Shown here: positions 42,990-54,485 of the stretch, piece after piece
How the letters are laid out: each line of letters opens with the position of its first letter
How positions within the stretch are numbered: the first letter of the stretch is position 1
NCBI GenBank assembly: GCA_964017235.1
Contig: OZ024931.1
Location: forward strand, 101,636,221 to 101,700,220
From: Sabellastarte sp. h YS-2021
Lineage: Eukaryota; Annelida; Polychaeta; Sabellida; Sabellidae
Direction: 5' to 3'
Length of the DNA stretch: 64,000 nucleotides
Notes under the pieces: generated by a model
Told to the model about the DNA's origin: nothing
Seen by the model: only the letters and a program-made list of their open reading frames with translations
Database searches by the model: none
Position numbers and translations under genes: made by a program

Positions 42990-44990
42990 ATGACTCCTCC
43001 AGCCTCACTCAGTCCACCAGTAGGAGTTCTCCGTTCTTTCAGATTAGACTGGCAAACAAATCCTGTCATTCTTTTTAATCCAAGTCCAGTCAGACTCCTG
43101 ACCCGGTCAGAATACAAGGCCCTTCAAAGACCAAGTCCTGGCCTCTGTATCCAGTCTCTTATGTCAAAGAACGCAATAGAAAGGGTGGAAAATGTAAAAT
43201 CTCTCGGGTTTTACAGTCGCCTGTTCCTAGTACCAAGCCTCACCTAAGGTGGAGGCCAGTCATAGACCTAAACAGGCTCAACACTTTTCTACACGTAGAA
43301 AAGTTCAAAATGGAAACTCCAGAGTTCATCAGGACCTCCCTGATTCCAGGGGAGTGGGTATCGTCGATAGATCTATCGGACACTTACCTACACATCCCCA
43401 TCCATCCAAACTCAAGGAAATACCTAAGGTTTTGCTACAAGTCACAGGTGTTCCAATTCACCTCCCTCCCATTTGGACTAGTCACAGCCCCCCAGGTCTT
43501 TACAATGATCGTAAAGGAAGTGAAACTAATGGCCCTCTCAAGAGGACTCAGAATTCACCAATACCTGGACGACTGGCTGATCAGGTCCCAGTCTCAGGAG
43601 GAAGCCCAAGTGAACACATAGGCAGTGGTAGACCTAACTCAGTCCTTGGGGTGGATAATAAATCAGGAAAAATCAGAACTGAAACCTACTCAGGTGTTTT
43701 TCGTTCATGGGCTACGAATACCACCTAGATTCAGCCCTTGTAAAACCCACTCAAGAGAGATGGCTCAAACTTCAGGATTTGATCCTACTACTCAAGTCAA
43801 AACGTGTTTTGACTGCAAGATGTTTGATGTCTCTAATTGGGTTGCTAGTCTCAACGGAGAAATGGTCCCGGAGGGACGCCTTCACAGGAGGCCCTTTCAT
43901 TTTCATCTCAAGGAGCACTGGAGATATCCTCAGTCGCTGGACAACCTCCTTCCTTGGACAGAAGCCATTGCAGCCCACCTAGATTGGTGGCAAAATCCCT
44001 CAAACGTGATGAAAGGTGCAGACCTTCATCCCAAACACCACAGTATCCAACTCTTTACCGACGCCTCACACGAAGGTTGGGGCGCTCACTTAGACCAAAA
44101 ATTCCACAAAGGGTCTGTGGTCAGATCGGGAAAAAAGGCTACACATATATGTCCTAGAATTGAAGGCGGTCTCCCTGGCCCTTCGAGACTTCAAGGACCA
44201 GTGCCAGAATCAAACAGTGTTAGTTGCGATGTACAACTCAACAGTGGTAGCCTACATCAACAACAAGGAGGAACACACTCAGTAGAGATGTGCGCTCTCC
44301 TGTGGAAGATCACGACCTGGGGCCATCACTACCTCATAACATTGAAAGCCAGGCACGTTCTAGGGTGCCTGAATGTGATGGCCGACCTACTGTCCAGGTC
44401 CAACCAAGTGCAGTCAACAGAATGGTCTCTTCACCCCCAGGTGTTCAAACAGATCTGCCAGAAGTGGTTCACACCTCATGTAGACTTATTTGCCACTCAC
44501 CTGAACCACAAGCTCCCACTGTACGTGTCTCCTATCCCAGACCCAAGGGCCTGGGACATAGATGCTCTAAACATAAACTAGACCAACCTCATGGCCTAGG
44601 CGTACCCTCCTACGGCTCCTTCACAAGGTGATCCAAAAGATCAGGCAATGTTGTTGTCTGATCATCGTAATAGCCCCAGGCTGGCCAGGGATGCCCTGGT
44701 TTTGGGACCTAGTGCAGCTCTCAACAGAGATCCCACTACAACTCCCAGTGTCAACGACCCTACTCAAACAGTCCCACAACTATGTGTTCCACAACAATCC
44801 ACAACAGCTGAACCTCCACGCCTGGTGTCTAGGAGTGGACAACTCCAAGAACAAGGCTTCTCTGTGGAGGTGGCAGAGAGAATTGCTGCCCCTCAGCGGT
44901 CATCAACAAGGACCATCTACAGGTCAAAGTGGACCCTATTTGAAAAATGGTGCAGAGAAAATTCGGTGGTTTTCTCCACTCCATCTGTGA
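42990..44990 (+). pseudogene. RT/RNase H of element F, broken
   Basis: Same order as the intact G protein. 42990-43247 holds SLSPPVGVL to NAIERVENVKSLGFYSRLF, then a frameshift near 43240. Motif A reads SIDLSDTYLHIPI (Ala to Thr), motif B LPFGLVTAP, motif C QYLDDWL (near 43565), then TAG at 43619-43621 and a frameshift near 43700. RNase H FTDAS is near 44058. The third acidic motif reads ATDNST in G, but here GATGTACAAC replaces the Asp with Val-Gln-like codons near 44228. ADLLSR remains. The DLFATHLN and APGWPGMPWFW region is legible, with TAG at 44579-44581. Confidence 0.87.
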
Positions 44991-45899
44991 AACAAATCTC
45001 AGATTTTTTCATGTACTTGTACCAAGACTTAAACAGGCGCCCCTCGACCATTGATGGTTACAGGACTGCAATCGTTGACACTTTGGGCCCAACGGCCCAA
45101 CACATTGCACACAATGCAGACCTTCATAGGTTACTCTCCAGTTTTCACAGGGATCGTCCTAAGAGTTCCAGAAATTTACCCAAGTGGAACCTTTCTGTTG
45201 TCCTTAACGAGCTCACTAAAGCACCATTTGAGCCCATGAAAGACACAGACCTCAAACATCTTACTCTAAAACTGCTTTCTTGCTAGCTTTGGCCTCCGGC
45301 AATCGCCGCAGCGAAATCCATGCCTGGGTCGCAAACAAGTATCTAATCTAGGCCAATGGGAAAAGGTTGCCTTGTTCCCCTCTTCTGATTTCATAGCCAA
45401 AAACCAACTAGCAAGAGAAGGTTCTCAAAGTGTATCTCCGGTGACTATTCCTGCTTTGACTACCATTGTCGATAGACAATTTAAGGAAGACAGGACCCTG
45501 TGTCCCGTGCGGGCCCTGAGGTTTTATTTGGACCGAACAAAGACCTGAGAGGGTCTCGTTCTCTCCTTTTCATCTCCTTTACCAAAGGACATACCTCAGA
45601 CATCAGACCCCCTACTCTCTCTTCATGGTTGAAACAAACCATCCTACTTTGTTACAAACAAGCAGATCAACAAGCCTTGGACTTGGTCCAAGTCAAAGCG
45701 CATGACATCCGGGCCTTCGCGGCCTCTAAGGCCTTTTACGGTGGGGTATCGGTGGACCAATCATGCAAGCCTGTCACTGGAAAGCTCACAACACATTTAC
45801 AAATTTTTACCTAAAAGACCTTACTTGGTCGGACACCGACAACAGTATATATCTGGGACCCGTAGTGGCGGCACAACAAGTCCTAGATCCTTCCCCTCA
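44839..45899 (+). pseudogene. YR of element F, broken
   Basis: QLQEQGFSVEV to STIDGYRTAIVDTLG and LLSSFHRDRPK are intact to about 45270, where one base is lost (CTCTAAAACTG against CTCTCAAAACTG in G). Arg I is altered: GKRRSEI of G reads GNRRSEI here. Further shifts occur near 45340, 45535 and 45758 (ACCAATCATG against ACCAAATCATG). HDIR, CHW and the catalytic Tyr (NFYLKD, near 45810) survive, and the LGPVVAAQQ tail is present, which G has lost. F still has the SFH residues deleted from G. Confidence 0.87.
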
Positions 45900-45913
45900 G
45901 ACCAGTTGTCCTC

Positions 45914-45936
45914 GGAAAGAAAAAAGGGGGGGGGGG
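45914..45936 (+). other. Polypurine tract of F
   Basis: GGAAAGAAAAAA then 11 G. Same GAAAGAAAAAA(A) G-run pattern as family 1. Confidence 0.5.
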
Positions 45937-46405
45937 GCACATCCGCTACAACCAAGTCTTCAGGAGTCTCTCCCAGGATCTAGGTATTCCTTTACCTTCA
46001 AGATGTTACGGGTAAGGTCATTTTTGTTTTTCAGTTATCAAGTAACTTCTATTAAGGACTTATTTAGTTGTCATTAATCTCATATTCAGGTTGTAAAAAA
46101 TTTATGAGATGTCCAACCATGGGTTGGTCAGTCACTAGTGAAGGGCCCTCAGGGACCCTTAGACCTCGAAGTGAGCACTGCTGCACTTCCGTCCTACAAT
46201 CAAACATCTAGACAGTTTCAGCACTGTCTCTCATTTTATTTAGGTTTTTGGCTCATTACAGGCCCGGTCTTCGGGATCGGGGCACTGTAAATGGGACTCA
46301 GACTGGTATTTCTGGCACTATTCTATACATATTAATTCAAAATCTTAGAAAAAATGACATACCTTCCAGTCTCAGCTGTAATCCCGCCACCGGGCGGTTG
46401 AATTC

Positions 46406-46506
46406 AGCATTAAGTCCCACATGGTAAGCTATTGTAGCGTAATAAAATTGTAAATTTTAATTACTTAAATGTAGCTTTTATAAGCTACAAGCTTACCATG
46501 TGGGAC
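46406..46506 (+). other. ICR of element F
   Basis: Inverted left terminus (to AATAAAA) joined to inverted right terminus (TTGTAAATTTT to CCATGTGGGAC). Confirms ends at 41432 and 46759. Confidence 0.93.
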
Positions 46507-46568
46507 TCAGAAGAGTCCCACCCTGCCTCCCCGCTGTTTACAGCTGAGGGGTAGGTTTTAGAAAATTT

Positions 46569-46759
46569 CAACGAGAAAGTAGGGCGAGAGGTCAGAGGTT
46601 ATCACGTGACGACAACTAGCAGTGTATCCGGTGGCTAACAAGAACTGTCTTTTTTTCTAAGACGTTGGCCCCGGGTGTGGCAACCCGAGAACAGCATTAA
46701 GTCCCACATGGTAAGCTTGTAGCTTATAAAAGCTACATTTAAGTAATTAAAATTTACAA
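46569..46759 (-). repeat. Right ITR of element F
   Basis: Inverse of the left ITR with a right-specific end GCTTGTAGCTTATAAAAGC then AT-rich sequence. Confidence 0.93.
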
Positions 46760-47741
46760 TTTGCATGTTTAAGTATCACAAAAGAACGCCACAACTGACG
46801 AGCTCCAATCAGCCAATCGCGTGTCTTTCCGACCAGCAAGCTGGTCACGTGACACACCGAACACCAAGTGTGTCTAAAAATAGTTCACAAGGGCTTTCCC
46901 AGCAACTGTCAAATCTACAAATAAGACGTGCGATTAAAGAAATACTTTAATTAATGGAGGAAACCTACAGCAAGCTGAATTCAACACAGAAGATAGTTGT
47001 AAAATTGCTTTAGCAACTGTTTACAGAGTGTACTGACTGGTACTGGCTACACAGCCTTGTACACTTGCTTCAACAACTGGTTACAAAGTCTACTAACAGG
47101 GTGCTGGCTACACAGTCCTTACTGTACAGTGCTTCACCCCAACTGGTTACATAGAAAAAGCTGGCTAAATATAGACCAGTAGCCGTCTAAATTCATTGGT
47201 GACCCCAGCCTGCCAGTTTTTTGTGCCGGTTACAGAGACTTACTGTTTCCAGTGAATTACCGGTTATGGAGTCTTGGTACCGGACAGAGTTGCCTAATGT
47301 AAATTTGGTTACAGAGAATTCTTAGACCGGTCAGTGGTCTTGGTGATATGACAGGCTACTCCCAAGCTACTGCCAGGCAACCTTACCTTATCAAAAAAAA
47401 AAAAAAGTGGTCGATAGTAAGACAAGCTCTTCATCATGTCCGGCCAAGGGTCAGCCATCTCACAAATGACAGTTACTGTGTAAATGCTGCACCTTGCATG
47501 ATGCTGGCCTGGATCAAGAGTCTTTTAAATGTGAAAAGTTGTGTCAGTCCCACCGGACCGGACCACAGCAAGAACAGAAAGACTGTTTACTTGGATCATT
47601 GTCACCAGACCGGACCAGAGGCCGGGGGGACAAAAATGACTATCAAATGTCCCAAATGTGGCACACAACTGCCTGTAGGGTCCAGACTAAACCCGTTTGG
47701 GAACTTAGGAAGCCTTGGGGGCTGGACCCTAGGTAGTACAA

Positions 47742-49190
47742 ATGTTGAAGGAGGGCTACACTCTCCCTTCGAGTCAAGCTCACCAAAAGTCATCAACTGC
47801 TATGTACATTCTCACAGGAACCTATATTGGTTTAGAGGCATTACATCAGCTTATGGACAAAGATGCAGTCGAGCCAGTTCAAATCTCTGATCTTCTTCAA
47901 CCGACCTTTTTGGCCCCAAAACCAGACAGCCGTTGGAGACCTATTCTAGATCTGAGCAAACCAAACCTTTCGGAGACCATCAGTGGGTTACCTCGATAGA
48001 TTTCAAGGACACCTACTTCCATATACCTATACAAGAACAATCCAGGAAATGCCTGAGATTTATCATCCAAGGTCGGGCATACCAGTTCAAGGCCCTGCCT
48101 TTCAGTTTGTCCACAGCACCCTTGGAGTTCACAGTGATCCCAAAGGAGGTGAAACTGATGGCCATACACAAGGATTTAAGAAGCCACCAGTACCTAGGCG
48201 ACTGGTTGGTGAGAGCCAGATCCCACCAGGCTTGTCTCCAACATACACAGGAACTAGTAAATAATCTGTCAGCAACTAGGTTGACTGGTGAACTTAGAGA
48301 AATCAGAGCTGGAGCCCAAACAAGACTTCAGTTTTGTAGGCTACCAGTTCGACCTCAGGTCTGATCGGGTCCGACTGACTCCAGACCGGAGGCAGAACCT
48401 TCAAGAGAAAATGCTGAAACTGCTATCCCTACCGGCTTGCCCGGTCCGGGAATTCATGTCCTTGATAGGTTTACTAACAGCTACAGAAAAGCAAGTTCAT
48501 CTAGGCCAACTTCATATGAGACTCAGTGGCATCACAAACACAACTGGAGGGTCCCAGAATCACTGGAAAAGGTGATCCCAATCCCCAGGTCCTTGCACCC
48601 CCATTTACAATGACACCCAATAAAACATGCTCTGCAAATATTTACAGACGCATCAATAGAAGGGTGGCGCGCTCACTTAAACGAGCACATTGCAAGAGCA
48701 ACCTGGTCCCCTCCGGGAAGCAAGCTGCATATAAACTATCTAGAACTTAAAGCAGTCTTTCTGGCTTTAAAAGAGTTCCAAGACATTTGCTGAAACAAGA
48801 TAGTACTTGTAGCAACCGACAACACCACAGGAGTGTCATACATAAACAAGGAAGGAGGCATGAGGTCGGGCCCACTTTGTTCCCTACTATGGAGAATCTT
48901 GACCTGGTGTACCAGGAAACAAGTGACTCTAAAGCACGACACATTCCAGGCCGGCCGAATGTGGTAGCAGACAAGCTATCCAGGCTAGGCCAGACCATCC
49001 AGAGTGGTTTCTCCTTCCAGAGGTTTTCCACGCTATGCAGCAGGTGACACCGACCTAAAATAGACTTTTTTGCCACGAGGTTCAACAACAAGTTGCCTCT
49101 GTTTGTGTCACCGGTACCGGATCCCCTGGCCACAGCAGTGGATGCACTCAGTATGCCATGGTAGGATCTGAAAGCATACACCTTCCCACC
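47742..49190 (+). pseudogene. RT/RNase H of element E, first copy, active site changed
   Basis: EALHQLMDKDAVEPV, then SRWRPILDLS with about 45 bp deleted before SIDFKDTYFHIPI. Motif B is LPFSLSTAP. Motif C reads QYLGDWL: GGC at 48197-48199 replaces the first catalytic Asp codon GAC kept by the second copy (52685-52687). Frameshift near 48270; RNase H is reduced (FTDAS near 48645 with the preceding WW region deleted; ATDNT near 48818; ADKLSR near 48970). A TGA at 49026 and a TAG near 49163 follow. A ~200-bp loss after 49190 removes the APGWPNMPW part that the second copy keeps. Confidence 0.85.
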
Positions 49191-49192
49191 AT

Positions 49193-49392
49193 CGTGGACT
49201 TCGAGGCACCCCCCTGTAAAGTCAGTTGCTGACTTCCTTATGTACCTGTTTTAGGACAGGAAGTTGCAGCCCAGCACCATTGATGGTTACAGGTCAGCCA
49301 TTGCTGTATCATTCATCAGGTGGACTTCGAGACACCCCCTGTAAAGTCAGTTGCTGACTTCCTTATGTACCTGTTTCAGGACAGGAAGTTGA
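49193..49392 (+). pseudogene. YR N-terminal fragment of E, locally duplicated
   Basis: GTGGACTTCGAGGCACCCC to CTTATGTACCTGTTT, then AGCACCATTGATGGTTACAG: the YR block AIADFLLYLFQ..STIDGYRSAIA. A ~125-bp piece is repeated at 49318. Nothing downstream of it survives. Same in the second copy (53905-54107). Confidence 0.75.
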
Positions 49393-49794
49393 CCTATAAT
49401 GCCTTGTCTGGGCTATATTTTGGAAACCATAAGGTGTAGGAAGTTGATATTTGGTAGGGACATTGGTCAAGCATTATGTGTGTGCAGCGTCATGGTGTGA
49501 CCTGGATTTGATCTTTGATCTTGCATATCTGATGCTATTTTATGTCTCTACGAGGATATCTGATACTATTTATCTCTCATATCTTTTTAGTTGAATCTTG
49601 GTTGTTGCACCTTTGGGTGTCTTTTGGTGTAGATTAAGCACTGTTAAAGTCTTATTAGAATTCATGAACCATTTTACTTTTGCAACTTCCCATTGTAACA
49701 GATGGTATTGTGTCAAGTGAGCCACAGGTTTTGCCCCAATTCCACATAAAAGCATGTATTGCTACATCTGTATGTATTTTCGCCCACAGGGTAT
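49393..49794. repeat. S3 fragment and its tail
   Basis: One S3 unit (GGTGTAGGAAGTTGATATTTGG) and the S3 tail (GTTGCACCTTTGGGTGTC to CACATAAAAGCATGTATT), as at 26065-26220. Repeated at 54108-54485. Confidence 0.75.
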
Positions 49795-50100
49795 CTAAGG
49801 AATGTAATCTTTGCAGTTTTCAAAAAGTTTTCCCCTCACCAAAAATGGCGGCCATTTTGAATTTTCGAATTTTTGCCAAAAATGGCAAAGCACGAATTTG
49901 CTTCTATCTCCTTAACCGTGCGAGATAGAGAGATTTCGTCGAAATTTTCAACCCACAGGGTATCTAGGGAATGTACTCTTTGCAATTTTCAAAAAATTTT
50001 CCCCTCCCCAAAAATGGCGGCCATTTTGAATTTTCGAATTTTTGCCAAAAATGGCAAAACACAAATTTGCTTCTATCTCCTTAACTGTGCGAGATAGAGC
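49795..50100. repeat. S5 satellite
   Basis: ~169-bp units with AAAATGGCGGCCATTTTGAA, TGCCAAAAATGGCAAA, CTTCTATCTCCTTAAC and GTGCGAGATAGAGC. Interrupted at 50101. Confidence 0.9.
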
Positions 50101-50632
50101 AAGCTGCATATAAACTATCTAGAACTTAAAGCAGTCTTTCTGGCTTTAAAAGAGTTCCAAGACATTTGCTGAAACAAGATAGTACTTGTAGCAACCGACA
50201 ACACCACAGGAGTGTCATACATAAACAAGGAAGGAGGCATGAGGTCGGGCCCACTTTGTTCCCTACTATGGAGAATCTTGACCTGGTGTACCAGGAAACA
50301 AGTGACTCTAAAGCACGACACATTCCAGGCCGGCCGAATGTGGTAGCAGACAAGCTATCCAGGCTAGGCCAGACCATCCAGAGTGGTTTCTCCTTCCAGA
50401 GGTTTTCCACGCTATGCAGCAGGTGACACCGACCTAAAATAGACTTTTTTGCCACGAGGTTCAACAACAAGTTGCCTCTGTTTGTGTCACCGGTACCGGA
50501 TCCCCTGGCCACAGCAGTGGATGCACTCAGTATGCCATGGTAGGATCTGAAAGCATACACCTTCCCACCATCGTGGACTTCGAGGCACCCCCCTGTAAAG
50601 TCAGTTGCTGACTTCCTTATGTACCTGTTTTT
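50101..50632 (+). pseudogene. Stray RNase H fragment of E inside S5
   Basis: Copy of 48720-49251 (AAGCTGCATATAAACTATC to ATGTACCTGTTTT). It includes the deletion junction CCACCATCGTGGACTTCGAG that is unique to the first copy, so it derives from that copy after its deletion. It interrupts an S5 unit after GAGATAGAGC and is absent from the corresponding place in the second copy (near 54643). Confidence 0.88.
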
Positions 50633-51960
50633 GTATCTCCTTAACCGTGCGAGATAGAGCGATTTCGTCAAAATTTTTGACCCACAGGGTATCTAGGGAA
50701 TGTAATCTTTGCAATTTTCAAAAAATTTTCCCCTCCCCAAAAATGGCGGCCATTTTGAATTTTCGAATTTTTGCCAAAAATGGCAAAACACGAATTTCCT
50801 TCTATCTCCTTAACCGTGCGAGATAGAGCGATTTCGTCAAAATTTTTGACCCACAGGGTATCTAGGGAATGTAATCTTTGCAATTTTCAAAAAATTTTCC
50901 CCTCCCCAAAAATGGCGGCCATTTCGAATTTTTGCCAAAAATGGCAAAACACGAATTTGCTTCTATCTCCTTAACCGTGCGAGATATAGCGATTTCGTCG
51001 AAATTTTTGACCCACAGGGTATCTAAGGAATGTAATCTTTGCAATTTTCAAAAAAATTTCCCCTCCCCAAAAATGGCCGTCATTTTGAATTTTCGAATTT
51101 TTGCCAAAACTGGCAAAACACAAATTTGCTTCTATCTCCATAACCGTGCGAGATAGAGCTATTTCGTCAAAATTTTCAACCCACAGGGTAATCTGAGCAT
51201 TGTACTCTTGGCAATTTTCAAAAAATTTTCCCCTCCCCAAAAATGGCGGCCATTTTGAATTTTCGAATTTTGGCCCAAAAATGGCAAAACACAAATTTGC
51301 TTCTATCTCCTTAACCATGCGAGATAGAGAGATTTCGTCGAAATTTTCAACCCACAGGGTATCTAGGGAATGTACTCTTTGCAATTTTCAAAAAATTTTC
51401 CCCTCCCCAAAAATGGCGGCCATTTTGAATTTTCGAATTTTTGCCAAAAATGGCAAAACACAAATTTGCTTCTATCTCCTTAACTGTGCGAGATAGAGCA
51501 ATTTCGTCGAAATTTTCGACCCACATGGTATCTACAGAATGTACTATTTGCAATTTTCAAAAAAATTTCCCCTCCCCAAAAATGGTGGCCATTTTGAATT
51601 TTTGCCCAAAATGGCAAAACACAAATTTGCTTCTGTCTCCTTAATCGTGCCAGATATAGCGATTTCGTTGAAATTTTCGACCCACAGGGTATCTAAGGAA
51701 TGTACTCTTTGCAATTTTCAAAAAATTTTCCCTTTCTTAAAAATGGCGGCCTTTTGAATTTTCGAATTTTTGTCAAAAATGACAAAACACAAATTTGCTT
51801 CTATCTCCTTAACCGTGCGAGATAGAGCAATTTTGTCGAAATTTTCGACCCACACGGTATCTGAGCATTGTACTCTTGGCAATTTAAAAAAAATTTCCCC
51901 TCCCAAAAAATGGCGGCCATTTGGAATTTTCGAATTTTTGCCAAAAATGGCAAAACACAA
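50633..51960. repeat. S5 satellite array
   Basis: About eight units of 161-169 bp (GTGCGAG at 50647, 50816, 50977, 51146). The many short open frames on both strands are satellite by-products. Confidence 0.93.
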
Positions 51961-52338
51961 TTTTATTACGCTACAATAGCTTACCATGTGGGACTTAATG
52001 CTGTTCTCGGGTTGCCACACCCGGGGCCAACGTCTTAGAAAAAAAGATCGTTCTTGTTAGCCACCGGATATACTGGTAGTTGTCGTCACGTGATATCTTC
52101 TGACCAATCGCCCTACTTTCTCGTTGGCCACGATTGACTGGTAGCAGTTTGTAAATATACAGACATTTTCATTTATTTCTCAGTCTTTACGGAGGCTAAT
52201 ATTTGGATATTTCTTTTCATATATTTCATAGATTATCCCGTAAAATTATTGATTTCACAACTTAAGTATTTTCCTTACAATCCGCGTGTTTTGAGTTTTC
52301 TCGGTTCAGGCAATTCCAATTGTACGTCTTTTTATTGC
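51961..52338 (+). mobile_element. Truncated 5' leader of a family 2 DIRS element
   Basis: Near-identical to 55909-56294 of element G (ITR and leader) but lacking GTATTG near 52190. Cut by the duplication junction, so the gag that should follow is missing. Confidence 0.9.
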
Positions 52339-54107
52339 TTATGGACAAAGATGCAGTCGAGCCAGTTCAAATCTCTGATCTTCTTCAACCGACCTTTTTG
52401 GCCCCAAAACCAGACAGCCGTTGGAGACCTATTCTAGATCTGAGCAAACCAAACCTTTCGGAGACCATCAGTGGGTTACCTCGATAGATTTCAAGGACAC
52501 CTACTTCCATATACCTATACAAGAACAATCCAGGAAATGCCTGAGATTTATCATCCAAGGTCGGGCATACCAGTTCAAGGCCCTGCCTTTCAGTTTGTCC
52601 ACAGCACCCTTGGAGTTCACCGTGATCCCAAAGGAGGTGAAACTGATGGCCATACACAAGGATTTAAGAAGCCACCAGTACCTAGACGACTGGTTGGTGA
52701 GAGCCAGATCCCACCAGGCTTGTCTCCAACATACACAGGAACTAGTAAATAATCTGTCAGCAACTAGGTTGACTGGTGAACTTAGAGAAATCAGAGCTGG
52801 AGCCCAAACAAGACTTCAGTTTTGTAGGCTACCAGTTCGACCTCAGGTCTGATCGGGTCCGACTGACTCCAGACCGGAGGCAGAACCTTCAAGAGAAAAT
52901 GCTGAAACTGCTATCCCTACCGGCTTGCCCGGTCCGGGAATTCATGTCCTTGATAGGTTTACTAACAGCTACAGAAAAGCAAGTTCATCTAGGCCAACTT
53001 CATATGAGACTCAGTGGCATCACAAACACAACTGGAGGGTCCCAGAATCACTGGAAAAGGTGATCCCAATCCCCAGGTCCTTGCACCCCCATTTACAATG
53101 ACACCCAATAAAACATGCTCTGCAAATATTTACAGACGCATCAATAGAAGGGTGGCGCGCTCACTTAAACGAGCACATTGCAAGAGCAACCTGGTCCCCT
53201 CCGGGAAGCAAGCTGCATATAAACTATCTAGAACTTAAAGTAGTCTTTCTGGCTTTAAAAGAGTTCCAAGACATTTGCTGAAACAAGATAGTACTTGTAG
53301 CAACCGACAACACCACAGGAGTGTCATACATAAACAAGGAAGGAGGCATGAGGTCGGGCCCACTTTGTTCCCTACTATGGAGAATCTTGACCTGGTGTAC
53401 CAGGAAACAAATGACTCTAAAGCACGACACATTCCAGGCCGGCCGAATGTGGTAGCAGACAAGCTATCCAGGCTAGGCCAGACCATCCAGAGTGGTTTCT
53501 CCTTCCAGAGGTTTTCCACGCTATGCAGCAGGTGACACCGACCTAAAATAGACTTTTTTGCCACGAGGTTCAACAACAAGTTGCCTCTGTTTGTGTCACC
53601 GGTACCGGATCCCCTGGCCACAGCAGTGGATGCACTCAGTATGCCATGGTAGGATCTGAAAGCATACACCTTCCCACCATCAGCCATATTGGGCAAAGTG
53701 GTGGAGAAGTTGCAAGACTCCCCATACAAGAGAATCATTCTGATTGCTCCGGGGTGGCCCAACATGCCTTGGTTTTGGGATCTAGTGACCATGTCCAGCC
53801 AAATCCCACTGAGCCTGCCCAATCTGCCCAACCTGTTGACAGCCATTCAATCAGATCAGTCTATGGGGCAAGTGGCCATTTTTACAAAGTGATGTATCAT
53901 TCATCAGGTGGACTTCGAGGCACCCCCCTGTAAAGTCAGTTGCTGACTTCCTTATGTACCTGTTTTAGGACAGGAAGTTGCAGCCCAGCACCATTGATGG
54001 TTACAGGTCAGCCATTGCTGTATCATTCATCAGGTGGACTTCGAGACACCCCCTGTAAAGTCAGTTGCTGACTTCCTTATGTACCTGTTTCAGGACAGGA
54101 AGTTGAC
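52339..54107 (+). pseudogene. RT/RNase H and YR fragment of E, second copy
   Basis: Copy of 47851-49392. Motif C reads QYLDDWL (GAC at 52685-52687), the ancestral state. It retains the post-RNase H part ILGKVVEKLQDSPYKRIILI and APGWPNMPWFWDL (53689-53830), then a deletion to SDQSMGQVAIFTK, and the YR fragment with its 125-bp repeat. Frameshifts near 52760, the RNase H losses, and the TGA and TAG stops are shared with the first copy, so they pre-date the duplication. Confidence 0.85.
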
Positions 54108-54485
54108 CTATAATGCCTTGTCTGGGCTATATTTTGGAAACCATAAGGTGTAGGAAGTTGATATTTGGTAGGGACATTGGTCAAGCATTATGTGTGTGCA
54201 GCGTCATGGTGTGACCTGGATTTGATCTTTGATCTTGCATATCTGATGCTATTTTATGTCTCTACGAGGATATCTGATACTATTTATCTCTCATATCTTT
54301 TTAGTTGAATCTTGGTTGTTGCACCTTTGGGTGTCTTTTGGTGTAGATTAAGCACTGTTAAAGTCTTATTAGAATTCATGAACCATTTTACTTTTGCAAC
54401 TTCCCATTGTAACAGATGGTATTGTGTCAAGTGAGCCACAGGTTTTGCCCCAATTCCACATAAAAGCATGTATTACTACATCTGT

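Larger units (their letters stand above)
41432..46759 (+). mobile_element. DIRS family 2 element F, nested in E
   Basis: Left end TTTTATTACGCTACAATAG at 41432, right end AAAATTTACAA at 46759. Left ITR 41432-41598, right ITR 46569-46759, ICR 46406-46506. The right ITR is nearly a perfect inverse of the left. Flanks join as CTGCGCA plus TTTGCATG without duplication. Gag is missing except for a C-terminal relic, and RT/RNase H and YR carry frameshifts. The good ITR match suggests fairly recent insertion of an already defective genome, mobilised in trans or by template switching. Confidence 0.9.
46760..49392 (+). mobile_element. DIRS family 1 element E, 3' part, truncated
   Basis: Continues the E leader after F (third partial 215-bp repeat near 46790-46860). 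It has ACCGGTTACAGAG-type sequence as in A, a relic of the gag end (GTCATCTCACAAATGACAGTTACTGTG, near 47455), then RT/RNase H and a YR fragment. It stops at about 49392, fused to S3-type repeat. There is no ICR and no right ITR. Part from 47851 on is duplicated at 52339. Confidence 0.8.
47851..52338. repeat. Tandem duplication, first copy
   Basis: 4,488 bp: E RT to end, S3 fragment, S5 array and the family 2 leader 51961-52338. At 52338/52339 the sequence jumps from the family 2 leader (TTTTTATTGC) back to TTATGGACAAAGATGCAG of E. GC precedes TTATGG at both 47849 and 52337, a 2-base microhomology. Confidence 0.9.

Noticed and set aside
49680..51757. Many 60-140 codon frames on both strands in S5
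   Set aside because: Generated by the 169-bp satellite; not genes.
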